Source: Limnanthes douglasii subsp. nivea
Lineage: Eukaryota > Streptophyta > Magnoliopsida > Brassicales > Limnanthaceae
Assembly (NCBI GenBank): GCA_036936605.1
Contig: JAUPFV010000005.1
Location: 121,266,453 to 121,330,452 of the forward strand
Reading direction: 5' to 3'
DNA length: 64,000 bases
In this document: piece after piece, positions 47,213 through 59,327 of the stretch
Layout of the letters: each line of letters begins with the position of its first letter
How positions within the stretch are numbered: the stretch's first letter is position 1
Translations under genes and position numbers: made by a program
The notes under the pieces: model-generated
The model's input: the letters and a program-made list of their open reading frames with translations, nothing else
What the model was told of the DNA's origin: nothing
Databases searched by the model: none

Positions 47213-47779
47213 TCATTGAACCACATACTTCAAACACTGATGGACTGTTGAGGCCACAACATGCATTCTAGAAAGCCATGACCTCCCAAAGATTATATTG
47301 TAAGATGTGGGGCAGTTTACCACAACGAATAACACTCTGACTAGATTTTTAAAAGGCCCCTTGCCCAACAACACCTCTTCCTCAAACTCCCCGATCACAT
47401 CCGCAGAGATCTCTGTGAAGCTCACAATGGTTCTGTTTGATCGTTGAATAACGGCCAGATTTTTTATTTGCTTGTAAGAACTTAGAAAGATGATATTTGC
47501 CGAACTGCCCGTTTCTATCAGAATTCGTCTGATATTATTGCCCCCAATAGATGCTCCTATCACCACAACATCCTCATGAGGCCCAATAATATTTCTTAAA
47601 CCATCCTCATCAAAGACTATAAATGGAAAAAGGGTTTGGGACTGATAAGAAGGCATATCTCCCTCCAACTGAGTAGCCAGACAGTAAACATGCCTCTTCC
47701 TTGATGTAGGAGTCAGCGCAGTCATGGTATCCCCTCTGAATATAGTAAGTGACTCAAAGAAACTAATGAGTCCAAACAC
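47213..47779 (-). pseudogene. pol: Tat element protease
   Basis: A 188-codon frame. The retropepsin motif reads ILIETGSSANIIFL, so the catalytic Asp is Glu, which should inactivate it. The C-terminal part (YNIIFGRSWLSRMHVV) is well conserved. Confidence 0.82.
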
Positions 47780-48199
47780 CGTCTTAGTTTATTCTGTTAT
47801 GACCCCTATTTTATTCCGGTTTGGATCAGGATCCAGTTACTCTGAATCAACATCAAATCTTTCAAGGATCACCATTGCCCCCTCTGGAGCACATATTCCC
47901 ACATTGTTCGTAGGCCCAGTTCGAGGAGCATTGTCAGGCATGTTTCCACCTATTGTTTTGACATAAGCCCCCAACTTACCTCTTTCAATGAGATTCTGTA
48001 CCTCATGCTTTAGAGCAATGCATTCCTGGGTGTTATGGCCAATATCATTATGATATTGGCAAAAATAAGTATTTCGACTGTCTCTGGGACACTGCAGTGC
48101 TGTTGGTTTCGGGAAATGGACCTCATCTTTGGTTTTGTCATAAATGGTGGCCACATTTTCTTTTAATCATGCAAACCACTCCGGTTGAACCCAATGACC

Positions 48200-49244
48200 T
48201 CTTTTACTCCTTGACTGTTGACTTTAAGATTAATTTTGGTTGGATTGAGCCTGCTTAGCCCTATTGGACCTTTGTCCGGTCTCCTTAGCCTTATACCCGG
48301 ACTGGTTCTGGTTTTGAGTTGCTGGGGTGGAGCTCACCTGACGGTGCACCGTTGTTTTCTTAATTTTATCCACATTAATTTGTTTCCCCACCTGGTTTAA
48401 CAAGCCACCCCAAGTCATGGCCTTTTTCCTGGTCACCGAATCAGCTAGATTCCTAGGGTTCAGCCATTGTCTCAAAAAAGCAATTGCCACCTATTCGAAA
48501 CAATCTGCTAACCCGTTTTTGGTATTTACGAACCGACTTATGTAGTCCTTTAATGAATCATTTGGCTCTTGGGCACAATGGATGATAATATCTTCATTTC
48601 CCTTCACCTCCTTACTTGCTACAAACTGCCTTCGGAAGGCAACCCAGAAGGTATGAAAGTTTCTGATACACCCCTAGGGTAAACTGCTGTACCACTTAAG
48701 AGCACTTCCCGTACAAGATTGGGAGAAGGCTCTACACAGAAGTTTATCATCATCAAAATTCATCATGAAGTTCTTAAACTACTCCAAATGATTGTCCGGA
48801 TCCTTAATCCTATCATACTTCTCCATTTTGGTTGTCAAAACTCTTGGCTGGGTTTCCGGACAGTATCTTGGCAGAAAATCGTGATTATCTCCAATTCCTA
48901 TTACAACTGAAGACTGTGTCTTCATTAGGTGTTGCAAAAATACATAGTTCAGTTTGAAAAGTAAAAGGATCAATCAACAACTGATCCACATGCCTGTGAC
49001 ATTGGTTGTGAGATGACCCTTTGCCCAAATGTATTTTAAGTCTCCAATGCCTATCTCTCTTTCTTGAATATTTTTTAAGTAGTTTTTGTTTCTTCCTGGA
49101 CCTCCCTTCATCACTGCTCGATGACAAAGACTCCTCAAGCTCAACCTCGTTCGAAGAGCTGCTGGAGGACTCAGAATCTGAACTTTCAACCGGCTTGGAC
49201 CGGCGAGTCTTCTTAGAACTGACATGGGTCTTTTTGGTACTCAA
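48200..49244 (-). pseudogene. gag: Tat element gag, broken
   Basis: Three or more partial frames: a Ser-rich N-terminal part with a run of acidic residues (49244-48885), central gag pieces in the gap, and 48490-48230. The gag core is hard to see because of frameshifts. The zinc-knuckle/protease linker follows at 48154-47837 with CQYHNDIGHNTQECIALKHE, typical of this gag type. Confidence 0.72.
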
Positions 49245-49511
49245 ATGAGTCTTTGCTGATGGATAATTCTCCCATAGGATTGTTAGTATGATGGATGGCT
49301 GACGCCCTCGACTTCTCCTTTATACCCATTTATGCTTGTTTTATGCCTCTCAATGCCTCTATTTCTGCTCTTAACTTGTCCCGCTCTTTGATGGTGTATT
49401 CTTTATTTTCGCCAACCACTTCCACCACAGGTGGTGGATTTTCTTGCTCGTTCGGATCCATCCGAACATGTCTTTTCTACCGGTTTTGAATGCAAGATTC
49501 AGGCACCTTCG

Positions 49512-49531
49512 TGCTCCCAATGTGGTCGCCA
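49512..49531 (-). promoter_or_regulatory. Tat element primer binding site
   Basis: Three bases inside the 5' LTR the minus strand reads TGGCGACCACATTGGGAGC, of the TGGCGACC type used by Tat-lineage elements, unlike the iMet site of the outer element. Confidence 0.8.
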
Positions 49532-49534
49532 ATT

Positions 49535-49914
49535 TGGTTTGGTTTATTTTGGACTAGAGGTAATTTTATAAAGTGTTTTGCAAAGTATTTTGAGTATTAA
49601 GTGTTTTGGTATAAAGTAGTGAGAGATTTGAGCAGCATAGTTGTATTAAATATTCATTACCCTCATTAATGAAAGTAGTTGGGGTATTTATACCTTTAAT
49701 TAAGGACCCATGGGCTTTCGGGTCAAGTTATGAAACCGGGTCAAGTATAAGGAGCCATTAATCTTTTAAGCTGATTAGCACATAGCTTAGTCAAAAGGTG
49801 TTTAGATGTTTCTTTACTTTTGTCCTGTCCGGATAGTTCAGTGATACATTTATGTCCGAATTTCCCCTGTCTGGATAACACAGTGATCTGTGACTAGATA
49901 ATCTGAACTCATCA
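49535..49914 (-). repeat. Tat element 5' LTR
   Basis: On the minus strand TGATGAGTTC to ACCAAACCA. A TATA box (TATAAATA, minus strand, 49685-49692) is intact here and disrupted in the 3' LTR. Confidence 0.9.
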
Positions 49915-49919
49915 TCGAC

Positions 49920-51455
49920 CAAGATAGAAGAAGGACTTCAAGAGGTCAACGACATGATACCATCGGAGTTACCAAAAGAAGTTCATCCTCAAATCAAGAT
50001 CAACCAAATGATCGAGTTAGAACCTAAGGATAGGACACCAACATAGACGACGTACAAAATGACAGCGGTAGCATTGAAAATACTAAAAAATCAACGAGAT
50101 AACTTGCAAGATGGGGGATCAATCAACCCTTCCAAGGCACCTTATGGCACAATGGGTCTACTTCACCAGAAACAAGATGGAGAGCTTCAAGTAAATGGGG
50201 GTAAGGGGACGTTTAAGAAGGTAACGAGTAATATAGGTCAGAAATGGAAGGATGAACACAAAGAGGAGGATATTTTGGACTTGATACCTCCCAACAAAGT
50301 GGCGAACCTAAAAGGTTACTTAGGCTTGGAAAATTAAAATCTCCAGTTCATCATAGGCTATTCCACGGTTGGAAGCCCTCTGACCAACTTGTTGAAGACA
50401 AAAGGAGTTTGGGATTGTCGGGGCAAAGGCAAGCTTACATTCAACAAGTCAAAATCAGCAACATGCAACTTCCTGTATGTCACGGATGGCATGCTGGAAC
50501 TAACCAACGATATTATTCGGAAGGATCTATGAAAGAAGACGCATGGTACACAACACGCGAAACTCGACGTGAAATAGATGGTAACTATTCTATTTAGATC
50601 ATTTTACTCGCAAAAAGTACGGAGCCACATTCGACAAGCAAGCAACAAACAACTTGTTGTATGCCTATGATGCCATGTTGGGGCTAACTAGCGGCGAGAA
50701 CCGAATATCAAAAGAGACACAAGACACTCAATGGGCTGGTCACCCATGCGTGGAGCGTATGATGACTCTCTTATCTTGGTCATATCATTGGCCAAAGATA
50801 GTACAAGACGTAGCGGACTATGTCAAGACTTAACTAGATTTCCAAGTAGACAACACGAAAAAGAAGCAAGCAGGCTTAGTAAAGTTGTTGCTTATTCCTA
50901 AGAGACCATGGATCTCGGGCCTAATAGAAATTATCTCTAGATGGATAGGTGGATCAAAATTGATGACATCCACAACAAACCATCCGCGGACGGATGGACA
51001 GACTAAATGCATCATTGCGATGTTAGAAGATTTTCCAAGGCATGATGCTTCCACAAGCCAAAGGAAACGGGTGGAGTTGCTCGGTGCAACTCAATGTTGC
51101 TACAATATTCACACTTCTTCATCAACCGGTTTAATTCCCGCAGGATTACTTATGGGACATAATCCAAGAACACCGCTAGGAGTGGCGATACAAGAGGATC
51201 AAGGGACGTTCCCAACAACTTATCATTTTTGTAAAGACAAGGGATAAATTATATACATAAAGAAGGATGTAAAGAAGATCCAAAAGACTCGTACATAAGG
51301 TGAAAGGAAATTGAACCGGAAAAGAAACGTTTTGGTCCAATCGAAAGGAGAAGACCCAGTAGACACAACGTGGGAACATGATAACCTAGGGGAGTTTGAA
51401 CAGGAACTCATGCAACATGTTAATGGCGCTACGATGAGGACATCAGACTCACCCA
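49920..51455 (+). pseudogene. pol: Chromovirus-like RT, RNase H and integrase remnants
   Basis: After the nested element the frame resumes with KIEEGLQEVNDM. An RT finger block (INPSKAPYGTMGLLHQKQDG) follows near 50110, but the palm with the YxDD active site is gone. A linker block STVGSPLTNLLK near 50370 leads to RNase H scraps. The integrase zinc-finger block (AGHPCVERMMTLLSWSYHWP, with one Cys codon now a stop) is near 50740, the core end HPRTDGQTK near 50985, and a chromodomain-like W-E tail near 51335-51410. Many stops and frameshifts are present. Confidence 0.82.
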
Positions 51456-51467
51456 ATAGGGGTGGTT
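51456..51467 (+). promoter_or_regulatory. Polypurine tract of chromovirus-like element
   Basis: AATAGGGGTGGT directly before the 3' LTR start. Confidence 0.65.
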
Positions 51468-52759
51468 TGTAAGACCCTTACAAGTTGGCACACGCTAGTC
51501 GCTGGATGGGCCGCATTGTCACCACAATGTGACCATAGACTAGCAACCTTATTTGGTGCACCAGAGAGCTTCGGTGGGCTCTCCATACAATCTAATGAAT
51601 CTTGACGGAAAAGAGGGATGGTATAGTTAATGTGGCTAAGACGAGGAGCACAGGATCTGGAGTTGGCGCGCGACATGTTATAATTATGGAAAAATATCAA
51701 ATGGGGGAACTTTGGTTCAAGTGTAGGGGGTTCGTTTGAAGTGGGATAAAATGAAAAATGAGCATACATATGGAAATAAATTAGAGGAGGTATGGAAAAA
51801 AGTGACACGAAGAAATATGGATGTAGCCTGGTGGTCACGCGCGGTGGCCCATGCCGGCACACAAGCTGGCTTGCCAAACTCGGCCAGACTGAGCCAGACT
51901 GGGCCAGATTGGCCAGAACATGCCAAAATGAAAAATGGATGGGCCAAACCCAATTTCACCCGTGCCATAATTTGATAACTGTTATATTTAGTTATAAAGA
52001 ACCACCCCACGAAGTTTGAGAGAATTTTCACGTCTAGTGAAGTAGTTAGCACATGATTAATCTTTGCCCGCGACAGCCAAAAGCACGTTCACCACTAGAT
52101 TCAGTTGATAAAATTATGGGAAGTGGCCCATGAGTTAAGGAACGTGACACGGAAAAATCGGGAGTTATGCTTGGCCAACAGATCGTGTCCTAGCTGGCAC
52201 GCCAGAACAGGGCCACTCGACCTAGTTTGGTCGGCCACATGCGCCTGATTTTCAGGAAATCCAGGCAGATCACTACTTTACTCGGGTCATCTTTTAACCA
52301 CGTATTATATAACCATAAAGAGGTTACTTGGTGAAATTTCAAATCGAACGCATGAGATTTGATATGCCAAATCGATGGGCCAAGATTCTGCCGCATGGTC
52401 ATTTTGGATTTTAAGGAAGTAGTGGGATTTCTTTGCCTATAAAGAGAATGTAGATCAGTTGTAGAGGGATTTAGGATTTAGTACTGAGAGTGTAATCAAT
52501 TATTGTAATATCTGGAGGTATTACTCCTTTATTAATATAGTAAAAATCGGGGCCGGAGTCTCGTAAACTTGCGTGTGTGCTTTATCTTAGTGTCTTGTCT
52601 CATATATTGTTGTGCATATCTAATAAAACTTACTTGCAGATCTGAGTTAAGTGTTAAATTGTCAAACTCACTTTGACATAGGATAGAAGGCTGACTAAAG
52701 TAGGCACTTTAGGACGCACACGGTGAAAAATCCATAGCGAAAAATTACCTTTTGTGACA
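51468..52759 (+). repeat. Chromovirus-like element 3' LTR
   Basis: TGTAAGACCC to TTGTGACA, 1,292 bp. Its TATA region is altered compared with the 5' LTR (TATAAAGAG against TATAAATAG). Confidence 0.92.
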
Positions 52760-52764
52760 CCTGC

Positions 52765-53356
52765 CATTGTGGTAGCTCGTATAGTTGCAACCATCCTTGA
52801 TGCTCATTGTAATAATGTATTTAATTTTGTTACTAGCACCACAAAAATATAATGTTGTTTTAGTTTTTTTATTATATTATTTACTTTATGTGTGTTTAAA
52901 TTCTATATTATTGATAATGCGACTAGTTTTGTTTTTTTGGATGCATGTAACGATGCTTATCGTGTTTAAGGTTAAGATTAGACATTACGATGCATGCGAT
53001 GATGTCCTGCACATCTAACGATTGTTTGTTTGTATGAGAGATATTTGAATGATATTAATCTCCTTTCATATACTTTAGTTTTTAATAAGATACATAAGCC
53101 ATCAATAGTTAAAGATAACGATCCATGTTAGAATATCTGGATTTTAAATTTTGTGAGATGTTCATAATGCGATACATATGCTTTTATTATTTTGTGAAGT
53201 TAATTATGTAAATCGCATATTGACACTTTATAGGTTTTTATTTTGAAATTGAATTAACACATCCGATATAGTGCTAAAATAATCTATGGTAGTGTGTCGT
53301 ACACACAAAAATGTTTTGGTGCTCAGACTATATACCACTATTGTTTGGATAAACTG
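52765..53356. other. AT-rich sequence, nothing recognised
   Basis: Flanks the chromovirus-like element on the right. No ORF with a known domain. Confidence 0.5.
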
Positions 53357-53595
53357 TAGCAAAGCAATACACCTTAACAACACTGTGGAGTCAGATTTTA
53401 TAAATCTTAAAATTTTGAAGTGGGTATTTTGAGAGCTTTTAGGGTAAGTTAGAGAAATTGTGGTGGATTTTTTTACAAATAAGGTTTTTATCTCAAGGAA
53501 AATTATAAATAATATGAGTCTTGATATAACAAAAACGGCCCTTGATCTAGCCGAGTCTTGATCCAATAAAACGTTTCAATATATAACATAGCCGG

Positions 53596-53967
53596 GTAAA
53601 AAACACCAGTCGTCCTTCACGTTTACCACTTGTAACAAGTTGGTCCTTTTCTTTGAGGTTGTAATAAAGCGGTCCCTCATGTTTCAGAAACCATAACAAA
53701 ACCATCTTTTTTTACCTCAGCCCAACTTTTGTACCCTTAATACCCTTTGACCAGCCACATCAGCGATCCAAGTAGGACACTGATGTGGCAACAGTAAAAA
53801 AAATAAAAACAAAATTTACTTTTATCCAGTCCTTTTACCCTATTTTGAAACCTAAACCCGGCCCAATTAAATAAAATAACCCGGTTAGCCCAAATCCATC
53901 TCTTATTCAGTCCATGTTATTCCCTCTTCAACAGTTTTAACCCTAACACCTTTTTTTCTCCTTGTCT
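53596..53967 (+). repeat. Terminal inverted repeat, left
   Basis: 372 bp, pairs with 54688-55059. Confidence 0.87.
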
Positions 53968-54687
53968 CTATAAATAAATCACTATTTCTTCTCTCTCTCT
54001 TCTGCCAAACGATTCACCACCATCTTTTTTTACCTTCGAGCAGTCTTCTTGTTCGTTCTTACCTAAATTAATCGTTTTCAAACCTTTGAAAAATTCTACC
54101 TTCTCCTTATTTATCTTAAAAATATAAAAAAATCGGATCCCAATAAAAATCACTACTTTGAATAATTAAAGAGAAACCCAGATGGTTAAATATGTTTGTA
54201 ATTGTACCTTATCTGGATTAGAGGAGATCTGCTTTAAAATTTCACTAAAAAGTTGTGAAGAACAGAACACAGAAGTAAAAGGAGAAGAAGACTCTCTCTA
54301 CTATTTTTAGCTTTAGGTTTTAAAGTAAGAGTTTTGCTTAGTGAATTTTCACTCTCTCTCTAGATTAGTCTTTTAGTTTTTCTCTCTCTATCTCTAAATT
54401 GACATAGAAGTTGGAATCTGGTTTTGGTTTTTTGGTGGTGGTCGACTGAACTTTTAACATTTACTTTTCTTTGGGATTTATAAAATTCTTCTTTTTTTCT
54501 TTTGTCTTTTTGGATTGTAATTTAATCATCAAAGTTGGCCATTTTCACACTCAAGACTCCAACTAACTTTACTTCCTACAAAAGACATCTAGAAATCAAA
54601 CACAAGAATACATTTTTAGGGTTCCTTTTTTGGCAAAGCAAAGAGGTTGACAGTAAGAGAGAGAAGAAAGAGTAATTGATCAATACA

Positions 54688-55059
54688 GACAAGAAGAAAA
54701 AAATGTGTTAGGGTTAAAAATGTTGAAGATGGAATAACATGGGCTGGATAAGAGATGGATTTGAGCTAACCGGGTTATTTTATTTAATTGGGCCGGGTTT
54801 AGGTTTCAAAATAGGGTAAAAAGACTGGGTAAAAGTAAATTTTGTTTTTACTTTTTTTTACTATTGCCAGATCAGCGTCCTACTTAGATCGCTGACGTGG
54901 CTTGTCAAAGGGTATTAAGGGTATAAAAGTTAGGTTGAGGTAAAAAAAAGGTGGTTTTGTTATGGTTTTTGAAACATGAGGGACCGCTTTATTACAGCCT
55001 CAAAGGAAAGGGACCAACTTGTTACAAGTGGTAAACGTGAAGGACGACTGGTGTTTTAC
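54688..55059 (-). repeat. Terminal inverted repeat, right
   Basis: 372 bp, inverse of 53596-53967 with a few differences and small indels in T runs. Confidence 0.87.
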
Positions 55060-55224
55060 ATATTAGTGAACTTGTATACACTTAAGAAGAATTCTTCGTT
55101 TTGAATAATATAATTAAGAGCTTTAGTATTCCTTACCATAATACAATATAAGGCTACAAGATAATGTTCGCCAACAAAAAAAAAGATGTTGTGCAATAAG
55201 CCCTAAAAATGACAATTATCAACC

Positions 55225-55600
55225 TATCTCCATGATAGATAAGAATATACGCCAAATGGTCTCTATTCCCATGATCGAAAATGTTATAAACCAAGTGATC
55301 TCCATCTTCATGATAGAAAATGCTATAAGATAAATGATCTTCATCTCCATGATAGACAGACTTTAAGCCAAGTTATCTCCATGATATATGTCAATCGATC
55401 TTCGGGATAAAACAACTTTAAGCCAAGTGATATTCATCTCCATAATAGACATATTTTAAGCCAAGTTGTCTCTATGATATATGTCAAGCGATCTCAAAGA
55501 TAGAAAGGCTTTAAGCCAAGTGATCTTCATGATATACGCCACGTGATCTCCATGATAGAACACCAAATGTTCTTCATGATAGAAAGGCTGTAAGCAAGAG
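55225..55600. repeat. Short-unit tandem array, left arm
   Basis: Units with CTCCATGATAGA and AAGCCAAGTGATCT, inverse of 61775-62130. Confidence 0.82.
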
Positions 55601-55944
55601 ATATCTATGTAAATAAGGATTAGGGTCGCGTACATTAATTAGATCATAAACATGATGTTTAACCGCACATGCGGTTTCCAAACCCACAAGATATGAAAGT
55701 AGCCCTACGTGGCCCTCATATATGGTCAAATTAGTGAATTGGTAATAAAACCATACCCAAGGTGGAAACACCATTAGAGACGCAAGTATCCATACGATGT
55801 CCTAACCTATAGCTCAAATCGCAATGTTGGTCATCCAAAACAACCTTGAGGTAGAAACACAATCAGGATATGCAAGTAGTGATATTGTACCCTGGCCTAT
55901 GGGCCAAATCGCATATGCAAGCTTTATCATCCGGAGTTAGGGCT

Positions 55945-57260
55945 GGTTATGCAAGCAAAAATGATGGAAAATAAATTGTTCCAGATTTTGGCCTCAAAAG
56001 GTACCTCGTTTACAGCTGAGAAATGTTTGAAAATAATAGCAATGGATGAGCTTAAACTTTGGCATCGAAGGTATGTGCACTTAATTTACAAGGATTTAAG
56101 AACTCTCAACTATCAAAATATGGTCAAAGAGATACCACATCTGAGCACCAACGAAGTTGATAAATGTGTTAGCTGTTTTGTTGGTAAACAATATCGTGAG
56201 AGTATCCCTAAGAAAAGTTTGTGGCATTCGTCAATGAGGTTGCAGCTGGTACATTCTGATATATGTGGGCCAATTTCTCTAGCATCGAACTCCGACAAGA
56301 GATATATTCTTACTTCCATCGATGACTTTAGCAGAAATGTATGATTATATTTTTGGTCATTAAAGTCGGAAGCTTTTATATTCTTTACTCGATTCAAGAT
56401 CCAGGTAGAGAAAGAGAGTGGAGAAACGTTAGCATGTCTACGAACGGACAGAGATGGAGAATTCACTTCAAATGAGTTCACTAATTTTTGTAAGGAAGCC
56501 GTAATTAGTAGACAACTCAATACAGCTTTCACTCCACAACAAAACGGAATTGTTGAGCGCAAGAACCGGGAAATAATGAATATGGTGCGGTGTATTCTGA
56601 ATGATAAAGGAGTTCCTAAACATTTTTGGACGGAAAACATCAAAATGGGCTATACATGTCTTGAATCGAAGTCCAACTTCCATGACACAAGAAAAACTCC
56701 TGAAGAGATGTGGAGTGGAATAAAGCCTAGAGTTGATTACTTTAGAATTTTTGGTTGTATCGCTCATGTCCATGTTCCAGATCAGAGAAGAAAAAAACTT
56801 GATGATAAAAGCAACATATGTGTGCTAATTGGAGTAAGCAGTGAATCCAAGGGTTATCTCCTATACAACTCAAGAACAAAAAAGGTCATTACAAGCAGGG
56901 ATGTGATTTTTGAAGAAGAGAAAAACTGGGATTGGGGACAAAAAACAAAAGAATTAGAGGCTGAGCAATTAATCTAGGAGGATAGAGAGACCGAAGCTGA
57001 AGAGAATGTTGAAGAAGTGACTCATGAGCCTGAAACAGAGCAGATAAATGAAGAAGAAGAAGTTTTGAATCCATCAGAATCTCTTAGGCCTCAGAGAATC
57101 AGAAGAAGACCAGCTTATTTGTAGGATTACGAGACCGGAGGGGAGGAAAAAGAAGAAGTTTTGGGTCTTGTAATGTTTGTGTCAAGCGATGATCCTGTAA
57201 TATTCAACGAAGCTATTAAGGAAGAAAAATGGATTAATGTTATGAAGACAGAGTTGGAGT
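55945..57260 (+). pseudogene. pol: Copia 2 integrase, broken
   Basis: The zinc finger is at 56055-56175 (LWHRRYVHL for the usual H...H, and CVSCFVGKQ for the Cys pair). The core has LVHSDICGPI, LRTDRDGEF and PQQNGIVERKNR, so the D-D-E triad is present. A TGA at 56342-56344 cuts the core; a second stop is at 56975-56977, with another near 57122. The tail is Glu-rich, as is usual between integrase and RT. Confidence 0.85.
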
Positions 57261-58726
57261 CAATATAAAAGAACGGAACTTGGTTTCTCACAAATCTTCC
57301 AAGTGGAGCAAAGAGAATTGGTGTTAAATAGATTTATAAAACCAAGCTCAACGAGAAGGGAGATGTTGAAAAATACAAAGCTCGATTGGTGGTCAAAGGC
57401 TATGCGCAAGAAAAAGGAGTAGAGTACAATGAAGTCTTTGCTCACGTGGCGCGTTGGGATACTATTCATACGATGCTAGCTGTAGCAGCTCAAAAGAATT
57501 GGTATGTTTATCAGTTAGACGTAAAGAGTGCGTTTCTTTACGGCGAACTAACAGAAAATGTGTTTGTAGATCAACCGCAAGGATACATAAAGGAAGGAGA
57601 AGAACACAAGTTTTACAAGTTGGTGAAGGCTTTATATGGTGTAAAACAAGCCCCAAGAGCTTGGTATAGTAAAATTGAGGCATACTTTGTTAGAGAAGGA
57701 TTTCAAAGGTGTGAGCACGAGTACATACTATTCGTGAAAACTGATAGAGGTAACATTATTATTATTGTTAGTCTTTATGTAGATGATTTAATTTTCACAG
57801 GAAATGATGAAAAGATGCTTGAGGAGTTTAAATTATCGATGAAAAAGGATTTTGAGATGACTGATTTGGGGGAAATGAAGTATTTTTTGGGTGTTGAGGT
57901 GAAACGGGATGGTGATGGAATCTTCATCCATCAAAAGAAATATGTTGGAGAGATTCTTGAAAGGTTTAATTTGCATAATGGAAATGATGTCAAGAATCCT
58001 ATTGCGCCCGGAGTGAAGTTATCAAAAGATAGTGATGCTAAGAGAGTTGATTGCACAATATATAAACAACTCATTGGAAGCTTAATGTATATCACGACGA
58101 CAAGGCCTGATCTGATGTTTGTGGTTTGTCTATTGAGAAGATACATGTCTGATCCTAGAGAGGAACATATGCAAGCAACAAAGCGTGTGTTAAGGTACAT
58201 AAGAGGAACGACTGGATTCAGTGTGTTTTACAAAAAGAGAATAATGAAGGAGTTGATTGTCTATACAGATAATGATTATGCTGGAGACATTGATAATAGA
58301 CGCAACATAAGTGGATACGCTTTCTTATTGAGTGGAGGCGCAGTTACTTGGGCTTCAAAGAAACAATCGGTAGTCACTCTATCCACCACTAAAGATGAGT
58401 TCATAGCTGCATCCTTTTGTGCTTGTCAATGTATTTGGATGATAAGGATTTTAGAAGAAATTGGTATGATGCAGTCAGGTTGCACTATGATTATGTGTGA
58501 TAACAGCTCAACAATTAAACTATCAAAGAACCCTGTTCTTCATGGTTGTAGCAAACATATTGATGTTAGGTTCCATTTTCTAAGGGATCTTGTCAAAGAT
58601 GAAGTTGTGAAATTGGTTCATTGTGGTACCAATGATCAGGTTGCAGACATATTGACTAAACCATTGAAGTTGGAAGCTTTTGTTCGATTAAGAGAAAAGC
58701 TTAGAGTTTGCGAGAAGATAAACTGA
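57261..58726 (+). pseudogene. pol: Copia 2 reverse transcriptase and RNase H
   Basis: After stops near 57268 and 57330 a long frame (57386-58726, 446 codons) is open. It has QLDVKSAFLYGEL, VKQAPRAWYSKIEAYF and the active site SLYVDDLIFTGND, then the RNase H with YTDNDYAGDIDNRRNISGYA, LSTTKDEFIAASFCACQCIW (Lys for the usual Glu), MCDNSSTIKLSKNP and KHIDVRFHFLRD. RT looks complete from motif A on; the fingers are interrupted. Confidence 0.9.
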
Positions 58727-58755
58727 AACTATTGCTTTCAGTTTAGGGGAAGCAA

Positions 58756-58988
58756 TGCTAGGACTTTAATGTTTTATTTGGTCAAGATAGGAGTTATACT
58801 CCACTTCAAGTTTGTGTCCTTTAAGTGTGTTTCCGTTTTTTTATATTGTCCTTTCAGTTTGTGTTCTTAGCTGTCTTTTCATTTTGTTTACTCAATCTTT
58901 GACTATTTAATAGTCATTTTTATTACCTAATAAAATGATCGAAGTTTTTCATAGGTTTTGTCTGAGATTCATTCCTCTGAAATCAACA
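58756..58988 (+). repeat. Copia 2 3' LTR
   Basis: TGCTAGGACT to ATCAACA by comparison with the first copia LTR; the end is inferred from a CA dinucleotide. Confidence 0.6.
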
Positions 58989-59327
58989 ATTTCTTCGACC
59001 TCGTGCCTTTTTTCGATTGGGACAAACTCAACTAAGGTGGAAGTTGCTCGAGCTTTTTAAACACTTGCCTTATGGTAGAATAGGCCATAAAGCTACGAAG
59101 GACTCAAGTTCGTTTCGACAAACTAGATGATCCTAACAGCCTCTTTTTTCTTTCAAAATGTTAATGGAATCATCAGACGACATGTTATTGTCTCGTCGCA
59201 AATAAGGCGATACAAGATCTTCACAACTCAAATTCCCATTATTGTCGACAATGTGAGTTTGGTCTTGAAGTGAAAAATCAAGAAATCATAACAAATATCA
59301 GACGAACTTTCTTTCATATGCAAAACA

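Larger units (their letters stand above)
39768..49914 (-). mobile_element. Nested Ty3/gypsy Tat/Retand-type element, minus strand
   Basis: 10,147 bp inserted in the pol gene of the outer element, with the 5-bp target duplication TCGAC at 39763-39767 and 49915-49919. Removing it restores the outer frame exactly (EVEVST|KIEEG). LTRs are 379 and 380 bp, about 92 percent alike by eye. The minus strand carries gag, protease, RT, RNase H, a second RNase H and integrase; on the plus strand, between integrase and the 3' LTR, lies an extra antisense ORF. That order, the second RNase H and the TGGCGACC primer site are known hallmarks of the Tat lineage. All pol domains are broken. Confidence 0.92.
36764..52759 (+). 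mobile_element. Ty3/gypsy chromovirus-like element, plus strand, with nested insertion
   Basis: 15,996 bp, bounded by 1.29-kb LTRs in direct orientation and a 5-bp near-match target duplication (CTTGC at 36759-36763, CCTGC at 52760-52764). The LTRs differ at many positions, so it is old. Inside: PBS, gag, protease, then a 10.1-kb nested Tat element, then remnants of RT, RNase H, integrase and a chromodomain-like tail. Without the nested element it is about 5.8 kb. The integrase (QWAGHPCVERMMTLLSWSYH) and the tail with TTWEHDNLGEF are of chromovirus style. The RT palm is missing. Confidence 0.92.
53596..55059. mobile_element. 1.46-kb element with 372-bp terminal inverted repeats
   Basis: The ends 53596-53967 and 54688-55059 are inverse copies, more than 90 percent alike by eye, starting GTAAAA(AA)CACCAGTCGTCC. 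The centre (53968-54687) is AT-rich with CT-repeats, and no transposase is seen. It interrupts the left arm; the right arm lacks it. I see no clean target duplication. The long TIR fits a non-autonomous MULE or a foldback-type MITE. Confidence 0.85.
53357..55920 (+). repeat. Large inverted repeat, left arm
   Basis: Matches the reverse complement of 61325-62498. The arm is split by a 1.46-kb insertion (53596-55059). Order from outside: a unique part, a part with TATACACTTAAGAA, a short tandem array (CTCCATGATAGA units, 55225-55600) and one to two units of a roughly 90-bp array (55640-55920). Similarity is imperfect, about three quarters to four fifths by eye. The arms may be the long termini of a foldback-like element or a rearrangement. 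Confidence 0.85.
55945..58988 (+). mobile_element. 5'-truncated copia element, plus strand
   Basis: Starts inside the region before integrase and so lacks the 5' LTR, gag and protease. Integrase, RT and RNase H are in copia order, then a purine tract (TTTAGGGGAAGCAA) and a 3' LTR of about 233 bp (58756-58988). The LTR is related to that of the first copia element, sharing GACTATTTAATAGTC and TATTACCTAATAAA blocks, but clearly different in sequence and longer. No target duplication can be read because the 5' end is lost. Confidence 0.85.

Noticed and set aside
53596..55059. Target duplication around the long-TIR element
   Set aside because: ACATA occurs near both ends but not directly next to the termini, and the empty arm does not support it.
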